From: Coriolopsis trogii
Taxonomy: Eukaryota; Basidiomycota; Agaricomycetes; Polyporales; Polyporaceae
DNA length: 64,000 bases
Direction: 5' to 3'
Assembly (NCBI GenBank): GCA_020543525.1
Contig: JAHYIO010000004.1
Coordinates: 1,488,001 to 1,552,000, forward strand
Part shown: positions 1 through 11,660 of the stretch, piece by piece
Layout: each line of letters begins with the position of its first letter
How positions within the stretch are numbered: the first letter of the stretch is position 1
Notes under the pieces: model-generated
Databases searched by the model: none
The model's input: the letters and a program-made list of their open reading frames with translations, nothing else
Told to the model about the DNA's origin: nothing
Translations under genes and position numbers: made by a program

Positions 1-1504
1 CACGCCGCGCTGTAGCGAGCTTCCCATCTTTGGATCCACCACGCTCGACTGCTTTTCAATGCTATGTGCAAAAGGGGAGCGACAAAAACGCGCCATTTGA
101 GGCCCAACCAACGCTTGTGGCAGGAGAGTCGGAGACGGTGGACTTCTACTCTCCCGACGGGCCGCTGTCTTCAACGGGTTGCAGGTGCGTGCCCTTCAAT
201 CTTGATATCCCACATTCGTTTACCCTTTTCCGAAGCTATATGGTTGGTGTGTATGACAAGCGTACTAACACAACCACACTGCGACCTGCTCCTTTGCATG
301 TCCTTGCGCGTCAAGTCAAAGCGCTCAAGAATCTAAAGCCTATCGAGGTTTCGACAGAGGAGCGCATGGAACTACGAAACAATCTTGGAGAGGCATTCGG
401 AACCAAGAAGGCCAAGGCTGCCATTCGTGCTCGCGAGCGGAATAGGGTGGACATCGATGCAATGAAAGATGTCGCCGGTCATCTACAGGATACGATCATG
501 CAGAACACTGATACCCTCCCTACTGCCGGTAACTTACAAGTTACACATTCCTTGCACTTGGATTGTGCTCACATTGCTACTCAGAGGAGGCGAAGGCCAC
601 CGCGGATAGTAGTCGCCTCATTCCTCCCTACAACGCCGATGCGCAACGACCGCAAGACGTATATGCATTGAACGATATCATCCCCGAAGCGGAGCTCAAT
701 GCTCTTCCTATCAGTGCCTTCAAGTCCGCTAAAACGGACCAAGACCGTTACAGTCTGTTGCCGTTCAAGTCAGATTGGGTCAAGTTACAACTCCGTCTCA
801 TCTACTCTGCCCCCAAACCCAATAAGTCGGATCTGTAGGCTGATTGCTGCCTTCTTTTCATCCTAATTGGAAACTTATCCTGCGAGCAGGAAGCTACTAT
901 ACTATATATCCACGATGATGGCCTTCAAGAAGAACTCACGCAACGTTGGCGACAAGGACGCCCTACAGCAGCGACTCTCCGGTGTCCCGTCCATTGTCCT
1001 TGATGGTCTAATTTCTCGCTTCACGGAGAAGGAGCGCAGTACAAACAAGTACGTCGCACCTTACTCACTCTCGTAGTCGAAATCTCACCTTCTGTATCCA
1101 GACCCAAGATGACTCCGCAGACCGAAACGATGCTACTGACCCATATGTTCGCGCTCTGTCTTCGCATTGACGACTACGCCACGGATTACGAGGCGATCGC
1201 ACATGACTTGAGCGAACAACCCACAAAGTAAGTTTTTTTCCACTAGAATATGGTTTCATCTCAGCTCAACGTCCGTCTCAGAGTGAATGGCTTGTTCAAG
1301 TCTCTGGGTACGTGCGCTCGTCGATGCTCCCATAATACTCTGGGTATGCATGCTGACATTTTATCAGGTTGCGTCATCAAGAAGCTCACGTTCAACGAGC
1401 TGAAAGAACGTGGTCTACCGGACGCCGCTGCCGAGACAAAGCGCGCGGTGCTGAAGGTTCCGCTCGAGTTCCCGAAAGCAAGGGTCAAGCGTGCGCGACG
1501 GTAG
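1..1504 (+). CDS. RPA49: RNA polymerase I subunit RPA49 (5' partial)
   Basis: Subunit of RNA polymerase I. In the family, the N-terminal half dimerises with RPA34 and the C-terminal tandem winged helix helps initiation and elongation on rDNA in the nucleolus. The reading frame is already open at base 3 (codons give ...VASFPSLDPPRSTAF), so the start lies off the left edge. Exons: <1-528, 585-834, 890-1048, 1102-1227, 1282-1307, 1368-1504; 408 codons from base 3, all junctions in phase. Recognised by the FGTKKAKAAIRARERN block of the dimerisation half, the KLLYYISTMMAFKKN segment and the C-terminal VNGLFKSLGCVIKKLT segment. The 26-base fifth exon is short. It ends in a basic tail (KARVKRARR). 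The family call is firm; exact exon edges are hand-derived. Confidence 0.9.
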
Positions 1505-1663
1505 CTACTCGTCATGCTGGATGGGTCTTCTTGCGTTATATATGTCCGGGTTTTGAAGCCGCAATTGCGTTGGAACTTGCAGCATCTCATTGACTTGCAT
1601 AGCTGGTCGACCGGCATGAGCGACTACTATCGTTTATAGGCAAGAGTCTCTAGTTGCGCCCTC

Positions 1664-3066
1664 TCAGACATTGTGCCCCTTTATGAGGTCCGCTGCCTTC
1701 TCCGCCATGGCGACGATGACCGCAGTGGGATGTCCCGAAACCTGTTCCGGGAATGCAGAAGCGTCCACAACCCGGAGCCCGCGGACGCCATGGACGCGCA
1801 GTTCGGAGTCGAGGACACTGTCTTCGGCACTGTTGCCCATCCTTGCTGTTGACGTCTGTCCAAAATCGCGTGGCTGTGAATGGGTAAGACTGAGTTAGGA
1901 CTTGAGTCAAAACCTACTGGGTGCCAGCAGGTGCCGCCACGCGCTCGAATGAAGTCCCGGAGTTCGTCGTCCGTGATCTGTCATGCGTATCAGTCTCTAG
2001 AGCAGCTATGTACATAAGGATTGTGAACCTTCTCGGGATCACTATCACCCATTGCGAATAAGTCACTATCCCCCTCTTGAGAGTCGGAGCTGGCGGTATG
2101 GATATCCAGCAAGTCGCACAGAGGAAGCGTTCTGGCAAGGCGCAAAATCAGCCGGTGGGCCTTAATTGCCGCGTTCCAGTCACTTTCCGTGGCGAGGTAG
2201 CTATGGATCCATTATCACTAATGTCGTATTTCAGAGCTGATTAGCCCGACGTACTTTGCCTCGATCAGCGGATGGTCGAACACGTTCGCAGACTGGAACT
2301 GAATGCTCCCCTTGCTCTGTGGCCTGAGCATTGCCGCACCCTAGAACATACCATCAGTATGCGTCAACCGCTCTATGCGCACCCCCAATGGGTACGACGC
2401 ACCATGCTGAAGCCAAAGGAGCCAGCTGGCTGGTTCACGTTGTCTCGGTACCGCGAACGGCGTGCACGCGATCTCAATGTCCGGCGCTCTCGGTCCCGAA
2501 GTGCTGTCCTCGACAGGGAGGTCAGATTCGGATGAGATACTTCGCAAGTATGCCACTCGTTAGTCTTGTCGTCTGGAAGCTGTAATGGAGAAACGAGTGA
2601 CTTACACTGGGTCTTCGGCACGTACAAATATCGCAGCGGGCACCAGCAACGTCGACAGGGGCCCAGTGCCGAGGATGCGCCATTGCAGGAACGCGAGGAC
2701 GCTCCAGAACGGATGGTAGACGTAGGAATCCCAGGTTCCTCCAGATTTAGCTCGGAATGACAGAGTGCCAGGCATGAGATGCTGGCACAGAAGGAATGAG
2801 GCTAGAGCTGAGAGAGTGACCCGGACGCGGATGCGACTCACATCACGCAGGTGCTGTCTCACCTGAGGCAACTCTTTGACGACTGGTATGCCGAAGTTTG
2901 CCAGATGCTTTGCCGGGCCGAGCATCAACAGCTGAGGTGTGGCTATTGCTCCTGCGCAGACGATGACCTCTTTGTGAGCTTCAGTGACGAATTGTGGTCC
3001 GTCCTCAGTTGAGCAGATCTGCACGCCTATGGCTTTGGGGAAACCGTCCGCTTCGTGGGTGACCAT
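1664..3066 (-). pseudogene. truncated GMC oxidoreductase (C-terminal part only)
   Basis: FAD-dependent GMC (glucose-methanol-choline) oxidoreductase family, which in wood-decay fungi includes aryl-alcohol and methanol oxidases. Exons on the minus strand: 2842-3066, 2606-2781, 2383-2539, 2255-2340, 2029-2200, 1918-1977, 1664-1855; they join in frame to about 355 residues from the ATG at 3066. Visible: the second GMC signature region (GAIATPQLLML), a substrate-domain stretch (SGPRAPDIEIA), the active-site Cys-Trp-His-Pro followed by TSTARMG, and the C-terminal FPEQVSGHPTAV block. Full-length members are about 550-650 residues. The N-terminal FAD-binding half with GxGxxG is absent, and no matching sequence is visible in 3067-3600. 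The signature also lacks the usual SGIG after QLLML. The C-terminal frame is intact, so this is either a recent relict or a gene with a lost 5' end. Confidence 0.75.
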
Positions 3067-3613
3067 CGTAACTCATCGTCGTGGATGCTGTGAAGACAGT
3101 GATGGATGTGCCCCAGTTGAGGGCGGATTGGGCCTAATCGCACCGTTGCCGAAATCCATGTCCGCACGGTGCGCGCGCGCTTCTGACGCGTGAAAATCGA
3201 GAACACAAGAAAACTCGCTCGTGGCTCGAAATCCCCTTGCAGCCTCAATCGAAAGTGTCAAAATGTTCGTTTTAGTGGTTCCAACAATGTACGAGCTTTC
3301 TGAAATGTCGCAGACAGCCTGGTTGTATAGATACAGCTAATTGCAAAAAGTTTGTCACTGGCGCTGAACACGCGAAATAAATCCAAAAAATGCCGGAAAA
3401 TCGAAAGATGTCCCACCCACGTTTCTCAACGCATACTTCTTCTCAAACAACATGAGTATGCTTCCATACCTTAAGCTTGCTACCGCGATAATATGGACAT
3501 GAACGGAGGTGGCGAGGAAGCCAGCTCATCCCGTAAACATATATTGCGAAACAGCGAAGTCGGACCATGTCTCGTAGGATAGAAGTGACAGCCAGGATCG
3601 TTGATTACGGTAA
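3067..3613. other. intergenic stretch without recognisable gene
   Basis: Short open frames on the minus strand (3027-3261) do not resemble the missing GMC N-terminus. The rest, 3260-3613, is moderately AT-rich. I see no gene, RNA or repeat here. Confidence 0.5.
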
Positions 3614-4732
3614 TCAAACTAGGAAAATAGGCTGAACCACAGGAGTTGGCCAAAAGAACTCTCGAACAGCTTTGAGAGTACGCTTGGGAATGTACCAGAT
3701 CCCGACGAACACTCGAAGCACGAAGAGGACTTGCTTCGCCCTACGCGCGGTAGGTCGACAATGGCATATGGTTGTGCATCCGCACTCCCTACCTCTGACC
3801 CAGTCTACATAGCGTTGCAGTAGCCAAGGCTGCCGTTGCTGATAGTAGAGGCCCTGAACATGGGTGCCAAGTGACATCAATGAGCTCATCGAGAATCCAG
3901 ATTCAAACTGCGTGCACTCACTTTCGCCATTCTGGAGAATGACCTACCCATACAATAGATATCCCAAGAGTACGGATCAAAATTCTCGGGATCGTATTCC
4001 ATTCGTCCGTGCGCGGGGCCAAGTGGGACAGGAGGTTGTCTGCCGGGACCCAGCTCGAGCTGTAACGAGCTTCCATAGTCGATGATATATAGTGTATTGG
4101 CCGTGACCGTTGGATACTGCGCTGCGTCTTGCCGTGTTGCATATACGCAATTACCGGTGGCGACATCCTGCGATCATGCATCTCAGTGTGTGGAGCTTCT
4201 GGGACCGACACCGGAGACTCACCATGTGGGCTATGTTCTGGCTGTGTAAGAACTGAATACCCTGTAGTCAGATACGGCATCAGCATCTTCAATATCGAAC
4301 ACGCTCAGCAGCGAACCTCTACGAGTTGCCAAAAGATGTCAAGCAGGTCCCATAGGTCTAATGAGTCATAGTCGAATTCCGAAAGGCACGGCATAATGAG
4401 GATGGTGGGGTCCGAAGAAGATCGTACAACGTCGCACGGTAAGGTGTGGTTCGGTTTGGCAGGGCTAAGCTTATGGAGGACGTCGTAGATGTCGGCTTCG
4501 TTAGATTTGGTATCAACAATCTTGACCATCCATTGATATTCATAATTCGCGCGACGGTTCGTTCTGTAGATAGAACCCTGAGTGAATGTATCAGGATCAG
4601 TCTCGTGCGAGGGAAGGTACGAAAGCCACTGACTGGCAGCACGGGGGACTCCACGCGAACATTGAGCCGCTTTATCGCTGGGTGCTCATTCAACCATGGC
4701 GGCGGTCTCATTTGCTCTTCGAGAGTGCTCAT
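3614..4732 (-). CDS. protein kinase-like protein of the short basidiomycete type
   Basis: Probable serine/threonine kinase-like protein, 294 residues. Exons: 4634-4732, 4317-4577, 4223-4261, 3922-4167, 3614-3853 (sum 885 bases, in frame). Start is the ATG at 4732; the longer open frame to 4768 begins only with GTG. Visible: MVKIVD with the likely ATP-anchoring lysine; catalytic loop IAHMDVATGN (HMD in place of HRD, with Asn conserved); IIDYGSS in place of DFG; then SWDIYCMG resembling the F-helix Asp-Trp segment. The conserved tail GCTTICHCRPTARRA is typical of the fungal group. No glycine-rich loop is evident, and the protein is shorter than a canonical kinase domain plus flanks. Activity therefore cannot be assumed. 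It shares an upstream region with the divergent gene at 5165. Confidence 0.75.
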
Positions 4733-5164
4733 GGTAGTGGCGTCGAAGTAGACTGTGTGGATTGCCACCTGAGAGGATCAGGCCGCCCATGCCTCGTGTT
4801 AAAGTCGCACGGTCCCCAGTCACCCCCGCATAACACATTCCTTTTGTTCCCGGGGCCCCTCACTAATAGTACGTACTACGGTACGGACTGCGACGAGCAT
4901 AGCATCAGCTTCGCACGTTGACAAACTGAGACAATCGGGTCCATCGGACCCAGTCATTCTCAACCGTTGGTCGGATCGGGTCGTCTTTGCGATCGGAGGC
5001 GATAAGGTATAATGAGGAGTGACCATCATGATATATATACTTCGTGAGTCCCCCACGCGTTGTATTCCCGAGCACTCCTTGCTCTCATCTCCGAACCATC
5101 ATCTCAAAGGTACGTGACTAGTCGCAGCACTCAAGACAGCTCTACATGTAATTTCTCTCAACAG
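4733..5164. promoter_or_regulatory. shared divergent upstream region with a 5'-UTR intron
   Basis: Region between the kinase start (4732, minus) and the ATG at 5165 (plus). On the plus side AAG|GTACGT at 5110 and CTCAACAG ending at 5164 define a likely 55-base intron whose acceptor abuts the ATG, so the leader of the 5165 gene is probably spliced. No clear TATA box was assigned. Confidence 0.45.
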
Positions 5165-5557
5165 ATGGCCCTCGTAGTCCTAGACAGATTGGCCGTCACG
5201 GCAGCTGTCATGCAGGCTGTGGATGGCTTGCCAGACTCGCACTTCATATTTGGGACCAGGAACACTGCACAAGAGGAAAAGGGTGTCCCTTGTCCCATAG
5301 AAGTGAACGGCCAGACCTACGAGGCCAAGTTCAAAGTGACGTTCCAATCTGGCCACCGTGCTCCACCACCTGCCATATTTCTCGCAGTCAAGATAACCTC
5401 CCCTATCGTGCAAAGTGGCTATACGGTCTACATCAAGAATCCCAAGGGCGACAATCCCGCACGGAACAGGCGTGCAGTGGTTGCTGCATTAGGAGAATAC
5501 TTACGTGATCTGGCAGGGACATTGGAGATGGCTAGCATCAACGTGGATACTGTGTGA
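5165..5557 (+). CDS. hypothetical 130-residue protein
   Basis: Open frame from the ATG at 5165 to TGA at 5557. Begins MALVVLDRLAVTAAVMQAVD and has a charged, mixed alpha/beta-looking composition; no signal peptide or membrane segment is evident. I do not recognise the family. The TGA lies inside GTGTGAGT, a good splice donor. An alternative 3' end exists: splicing from 5555 to the acceptor near 5604 would replace the last codon and stop one codon later. A spliced 5' leader (intron 5110-5164) supports a real transcript. Most upstream in-frame codons lack an ATG, which is why I start at 5165. Confidence 0.5.
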   Translation: MALVVLDRLAVTAAVMQAVDGLPDSHFIFGTRNTAQEEKGVPCPIEVNGQTYEAKFKVTFQSGHRAPPPAIFLAVKITSPIVQSGYTVYIKNPKGDNPARNRRAVVAALGEYLRDLAGTLEMASINVDTV

Positions 5558-5582
5558 GTACTGGCAAATATGAGGTCGGCTC

Positions 5583-5834
5583 TTAACTGACGATCATACA
5601 AGCCCATGATTGCATACGTGTCCTTGCGTTCGGCACGGCATTGAGCTTGCCAGCAAATATTTTACCTTCACTCTCTTTCGACGAGTTCTGCATCAGCGTT
5701 CCCTTGTCTCTGCCCTGACGCCGATATGACTTGGAGTTGAGTTGTCGCACATAGTCTGCTGCCTCCGCGTGTTCGAGGAGACTGGAGAACTGTCGTAGGT
5801 CGGACACAAAGGCAGTCGATGGCGTGTTCCCCAT
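5583..5834 (-). CDS. hypothetical 83-residue protein
   Basis: Uninterrupted ATG-initiated frame on the minus strand (ATG at 5834), convergent with the 5165 gene and ending 26 bases from it. It is hydrophilic and basic in the middle, with LLEHAEAADYVRQLNSKSYRR suggesting a helix. No family is recognised and there is no splice-supported extension. It may be an exon of a larger gene or chance coding. Confidence 0.25.
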   Translation of the reverse strand: MGNTPSTAFVSDLRQFSSLLEHAEAADYVRQLNSKSYRRQGRDKGTLMQNSSKESEGKIFAGKLNAVPNARTRMQSWACMIVS

Positions 5835-7466
5835 GGAAAGTGCGCAGTCTCAGCTGGACTGACGGTGTCCGAGCTTATTCCAGTCCTTTGCTAAGTGAGA
5901 GATGTTGAAAACGAAGTAGTACTGCGCGTTACCTCTTACCATTCGGAGATCGGGACCGCCACATCATTGCACAAGATACGCGGAGTTCACCCACAAGTTG
6001 CATGCGAGACAGTGAGCGTCGCGCGCATTACAGCAAGCCGCGACCTTTACCTGCCTGCCATCACATGCACATTGCCCGTATATCTGCACAGAGGTAAGTT
6101 TCTCGAAGCTTTCAGGTGATTCGACCTTGACTTGATTGCTCCCGGTACCTACGTAGGTGGAACAAGCATTCGCGAAGGAACTGAGCATCTTCAGCTGTCG
6201 GGAGTACTTACAGGGTCCCAACTTCATCGGCGCTATCGAGCAGTAAGACGCAAGAGCTGTTGCATCGCCCAAAACATACCAAATCAAAAAGTTATGCTTC
6301 TTGACAGATCGTGCGTTGAGCACGTATTGTTCCATTGTGCTTACTATGTTCGCAGATATCGGCATTCATCAATCGAGGATCTCCTCGCGTCGATTGATCC
6401 GTTCTATGACATTCAGCAATTCCTCGAGGATAATCCGACTGCATTCTCGTTTGAGGACTTGCCGGATTAGTCCTCGAGCTCGCGTGCACATCATCGCAAC
6501 TCCCGTACTGCCGTAGTGGTCTCTCGCATCCTGGGCACTCGCAGCATGTGTTCGCGGGATCACCGCAAAATCCCGCAATTTCCGGACGGCTGTAAAGCAC
6601 CGTGTAGTAGTTTCCATTTTGTATGTAGTAGATCCAAAAAAAGACAGATCGTGCGTGCGCTGTTGGTGGAGCAGTTGGAGCAGGGTACTAGTACCAGGTC
6701 TCTCGGCCAGGCGTCTCCCAAGAGCCGCTCGGAATGCCAAGGACGGAGTTCAGCTGAATTTGATTTCACACATCATAATAGAGCTGGGAGATTGGCAAGG
6801 CGCATTCTCCGACAGAATTAGTGAGTGACAATGGGGACTGTCCTTCTCAGTGTGTAATACCGCCGGAGCTTCGTTACTTCGCCCCTGTTCCTCCTTCGCC
6901 TCCTCCTCCCCCGAGCTCCTCCTCCTCCTTATTACCATCGCAATATCTTCTCGGCCGCTTTGCGTTGGCGTTTCGAAGCTTCTCAACGGACCGTCGGATC
7001 AGGTAAGCGGTCGCCATGCTCTGGCAAGTGCGGCTGAGGAGCCAGGTCCCAGCAGAAGCCTCGATGATCCATAAACAGTACATGCCGCCGGCTGGTTCCA
7101 GGCATCGCTCGTTGAAAGGCACCAGGCTCCAAACTCCAGGGACCAGGATCATGGATTTTCGGATATTCTACACCCGGATCCCTACTATTCGTCGACTGGC
7201 CCGAGGACCGAGGACCGCTCTGATCTCGACGGCCTCCGGGAAACCCAGATTGCGATGACGACCGACGACCGGTAATCGCATACTAGGTACTTGAGCGCTC
7301 CGTCATCTTACACCGGCGGAGCCGATCGTGAGGGCACCTTGGGTTTCCTGTAAGTACATAAGCTTAAGGTCCATGAACCTCACGATGTGTGACATAGATC
7401 GTGCTCCTCAGCACGCCACAGACTTGTCGGTATTCAACCCAGTGCTTTCGTATTGTTACTCTTGCC
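5835..7466. other. unresolved region, possible spliced hypothetical gene, then intergenic
   Basis: Plus-strand fragments at 5895-6119 and 6165-6470 carry plausible splice sites: donor GAG|GTAAGT near 6093, acceptor CTACGTAG near 6160, donor near 6240, acceptor TTCGCAG near 6356. Frames such as VEQAFAKELSIFSCREYLQG and SIEDLLASIDPFYDIQQFLE result, but I could not assemble one convincing protein. 6480-7466 shows no gene; 6885-6935 is a pyrimidine-rich (CCT/CTC) tract, and the last 200 bases are the promoter side of the lyase gene. Confidence 0.3.
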
Positions 7467-9947
7467 ATGTTGCTGAACCCAGCTCTCACCACGCTCCTTC
7501 CCCTCCTCGCCCTGATCGCGCCGGTCTTGGCGGGTTTTGGTCTCACGGCCTCAGGCAACTCGTGGACTGTCGACACTGCTGGCGGTCTCGTCTTTACGGG
7601 TGAGTTCTTCCGCTGTATGACCTGCCGCAAGACTCAACTTGTTTGCTCTTCTTGTCTGTAGTTGATAAGACTAATGGCGACATCACCTCGATGAAATTCA
7701 ACGGCATTGAAGCCCAGGACAAAAGCAAGCATAGTCATATTGTATGTTGCTTACATCTATTTCATTGATGTGTTTCCTCCCGTTTCGACGTTCACAGTCC
7801 TCAGGTCTCGGATCCGCGACCTGCTCCAATGTGCGCACTGGCAACAACGATAACTACATCATGATTACCTGCAAGACGTCGACGCTCACTCAATACGTGC
7901 GTATCATTCTCTAGAGTTTTCCGGATCGAGCTCACACCGCCACTTCCTCGATCACAGTATGTCGCACAGTACAAGACCCCGGCAATTCACATGGCCACTT
8001 AGTGTGTTCCTTGCTCTATGCTCTCGCACTCACTTACTGACAAGTCATTTCTTCTTTCGCAGCACCACCGCTGAGCCGTCCATCGGCGAGCTTCGGTTCA
8101 TTGCTCGTCTCAGTCGTGCGACCCTTCCGACAGGACCCAAGGAAGCCACAATTTACCAGGGCACTGCGATCGAGGGCAAGGATGTTTTCACTGTGGACGG
8201 CCAGACACGCTCCAAGTGTACGTTCACCCGTCATGCTATTCAGCCTTCGTTAACGTAACTCGCGCAGTCTACTCCTCCGTCCGATTTATCGAAAACCAGG
8301 TTCATGGTGTTACTGGGAGCAAGATTGGCGCATACATGATCGTCCCAGGGGTGGGCTACGAGAGCAGCTCGGGTGGGCCATTCTTCCGGTACGTCCACGT
8401 CTTCGATCTGCTTGATAATGCGATAGGATCCTGACGCTGCGCGTAGGGACATCAACTTCCAGGGTGGTCGGTAACTTCGTCACTTGAAGTCGTCAAGCTG
8501 TCGCTGATGATTCTCATACCTTACAGCCGATCAATCTGAGCTCTACTTCTGTGAGTCCTCTCTCTTTCATCGATACATCTCTTGTTGACTGTGAGCTGAC
8601 CGCATGGCATAGACATGGTACGCATTTTTCGCCCGTCTGTCGTCAAGCACGTTGAAACACTAAACGCGTTGTGCAGAACTCCGGTCACGCCCAGACTGAG
8701 GGTGAGCTTCAGTAGCGGATTCATGTAGGCAGCTTGGCTCACCACTATCTTACAGCGTTCCGCCAGGGTTTGCACGGTCCTTATGCTCTCTACTTTACCA
8801 CGGGATCGGCCCCTTCAGCTGATCTGGGTGAGGTTTGCTCCTTTGGTGTCTCCAATGCCTGACTCATGTTGTGTCCATGTAGACACTACGTTCTGGGAAC
8901 AACTGAATTCCACCGGACTGACGAAGTTCGCTGACCGCGGCTACGTACGGGGGACCGCATCCGGCATCCCGTCCGCTTTTAAGGACAAGATTGTCATCGG
9001 CTGGTCCAACTCTAACGCACAATACTGGGTGCGCGCAGGTTCGGATGGCTCCTTCACGTCCCCCAAGATGAAGCCCGGAAAGTATACGCAGACTCGTGCG
9101 TTCTCACTCAGTGTCTTTCAATGATTTGTCGCTGTTGCTGACGATGCGGACGAGGGTAGTGTACAAGAATGAGCTCGCAGTTGGCACTGCGGATGTTACA
9201 GTCACCGCCGGCAAGACGGTAACTGCGAACATCAAGGACACCCATGCAGATGACGTACGTCGATCCTTCTCCGCTTCTGTCTCAACCAATGTTTAGCGGT
9301 CCATCCCTCACATATCGCACCCGCTTCAGAGCACCACTTACATTTGGAAGATCGGTGAATTCGACGGCACGCCCGCAGGCTTCAAAAACGCAGACAAGAT
9401 TGAGCGCATGCACCCGTCCGACTCGCGTATGGGCTCCTGGGCGAACATCACCTACACCGTTGGCTCTGCAACCTCCGGCTTCCCCATGGCCGCCTTCAAG
9501 GCTATTGGGCCCGTCACCGTCAAATTCTCGCTCACCTCGAGCCAGATCGGCGCACGCACGCTCAAGATCGCGACGACGAACTCCTTCGCTGGGGGCAGGC
9601 CGTCGATCATCATCAACGGCTGGAGCGGCAAGAACCCTTCTGCGCCGAGCCAGCCCGACTCGCGTGGGGTCACGCGCGGGACATGGCGCGGGAACAACAT
9701 CGAGTATACATACTCTATCCGTCAGTGGTCGATATTCCTATGTGCTAGTATCGTTACTGACTGACTCGCCCACGCAGCGTCTGGCACGCTCGTCGCAGGT
9801 ACCAACACGCTCACCATCTCCGTCATCTCCGGCTCCGACGGTTCTGGGTTCCTCGTATGTGTTTCAGGGTACTATGTCCACCTGGTCGATGCTAACGGAA
9901 ATTGCCAGTCACCCAACTTCATCTTCGACGCTGTGGCGCTGTACTGA
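7467..9947 (+). CDS. secreted rhamnogalacturonan lyase, polysaccharide lyase family 4
   Basis: Rhamnogalacturonan endolyase (EC 4.2.2.23 class) that would cleave the RG-I backbone of pectin by beta-elimination outside the cell. 530 residues from 16 exons: 7467-7599, 7662-7741, 7798-7896, 7958-8001, 8063-8217, 8268-8388, 8447-8466, 8527-8550, 8613-8617, 8677-8701, 8756-8827, 8883-9095, 9160-9254, 9330-9720, 9778-9854, 9909-9947 (1593 bases, in phase). Signal peptide [22 protein letters not shown]. Order: N-terminal catalytic beta-sandwich (to about residue 265, with [11 protein letters not shown] and SELYFYMNSGH), FnIII-like domain ([17 protein letters not shown]), and C-terminal CBM-like domain ([16 protein letters not shown] to the end, [12 protein letters not shown]). 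Length is typical for the family. The ninth exon is only 5 bases. The call is firm; the exact donor of exon 7 is the weakest junction. Confidence 0.92.
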
Positions 9948-10220
9948 GGAGCAAAAATCTGACAGGACGTTGATGTACACATTCGTTCTACCCTCACATT
10001 CCTTTTGTCTCATAGGTACAGTATGAATGCATAATGTGGTGACTGACCGGATGGTTACCATGGCCGCGAGAAATCGTTTAAGGTAGATGGGCGTCGAGCA
10101 TACGACAATGGCATGCGGCGGCTGTGAATTGAGGCTGATGGAAAATGTGAATTATGTGCTCAAGCACGTATTGGAGTTCTATGCGGCGCAGCGGGACGCC
10201 ATAACGTGCTCCGGGGGTTA

Positions 10221-11660
10221 TTATTCCAACTCCAGTCGCGAAGTGACTGGACTCCTGCCAACGTATTCGTCCAATAGGCGTGCTAGCTCTCCTCTGGCAT
10301 CTGCGCATGAAGCTATACAGGGTGCGTCAATGACAATGGTATACGTATACATACACTGACGGAAAGGTGCGAGTCGACGTACGTAATGTCCTGCCCCTTG
10401 GATGAAGCTCACCGAAGCGACAACGTCGCGGGACGTTTCGACATTCTCTTTCTGCAGACGGTATATCTCAGGAGGGCTGAGCGATAACAAGTCTTAGTGT
10501 AAGGACACCCAGGACACAGAACACATATAGCGACTCACCACAAGTCTTCTACGGTGCCGAGGACCAGATGGGTGGGAAGGCGAGGGTCGATCGTCCGCAA
10601 GTAGTCGAACATTCGGAGGTGTGCACCACCGTCCTGTTCAACGAAGCATGCAGTCTCCTGCTCTACTGTGGTCTTGGTCGTCACCCGTTCGGCATTCTGT
10701 GGGTCTCTCCGGAAGTATCTCTCCTGCCAAAGGTCCAGCGCAAAACGTGGTGAAGTCATCGGACATGTCAGCGACGAGATGGTCTGCTCACCGACATGAT
10801 CTGCCATACTTTCGGATGATAGCTCTTACCGGGCGGACGTCTTTTGAAATACCGCATGGCCTCATCGACGGATGACAGCTGTCCTGACGGCGCGCGTTGG
10901 AAGCCTTCACCATCGCGTACAGTTTCTGCATTGGGGCCCAAGTCCTGCCCGAGGGGCGGAGACTCTACCAGTATCAGTCGACAGATGGGGAGGTTCGACG
11001 TCGCAGGTTCGAAAGCCTAAAGTCTAAACGGATTTGAGCATATGAGCTCAACGCGGGTACGAAGGCGCACGAACAGTGAGGCACCAGCGCCGGAGTGCGC
11101 TACGGCGACGAGGTTAGCGCGTTCGCGCTCGGAGAGCAGATTCGACATAAGGAAGCGCGGATCGCCGCGGCATATTGCTTCGTAGAGACTGTGGCGGGAG
11201 ACAGACGTACGTCAGAAAGAGCTGTGGGTAGATGCTAGCAATCGATGGACTCACAGAGCACACTGTATTGTTCTTTGAGTACAGTGGTCTCGTTCAACAA
11301 ACCAGCATCACCGTGGCTCGGTCGTTCTACGACCCAGACGGAAGCGATGTTAAACCGACTGCACGGCTGCGAGGTCAGGCTATAAAGACGCTTGATAGCC
11401 GGCAGCCACGTCTCCTTTCCTACAACTGACGTGAGCGGTGTCGATATCAACGAAGGACCGATGATCATGAATGACGAACGGAGAGATATGCCGGAGAACA
11501 GGACCAAGCTGCATATGATCCCTACAGTTTCGGCGTCTTGGTCAGGTTGTCGGTCAGAGATAAATCGTGAGGCAAGGGAGCGAAGAGGGCGATCATGGCG
11601 GTATTCGAACTCGAAAGTCAAACACTTGATAGGATGTAAGGTTTCGGGAGTCAACGGCAT
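10221..11660 (-). CDS. alpha/beta-hydrolase fold protein
   Basis: Predicted soluble hydrolase of the alpha/beta-hydrolase-1 fold; substrate unknown. ATG at 11660. The first part contains LVLFSGISL followed by VGKETWLPAIKRL, matching the first strand and oxyanion region, then a middle segment VERPSHGDAG. The nucleophile elbow is AHSGAGAS near 11100. Further downstream come ILVESPPLGQDL and HPKVWQIMS, then after an intron (10724-10791) ERYFRRDPQNAER to PRLPTHLVLGTVEDL (acid loop), and last FIQGAGHY, the expected catalytic-His region. Several junctions are solid (GTGAGC at 10791; CAG at 10724). I could not place the joins around 11180-11260, 11400-11520 and 10290-10380 in a single frame without doubt, so a lesion is possible. 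The order of motifs is complete. Confidence 0.6.

Noticed and set aside
3073..3261. Possible missing N-terminal exon of the GMC gene
   Set aside because: The frames contain no GxGxxG or other GMC N-terminal motif.
9244..10026. 260-codon plus-strand frame overlapping the lyase gene
   Set aside because: Out-of-frame shadow of lyase exons 14-16; Ser/Arg/Pro-rich composition.
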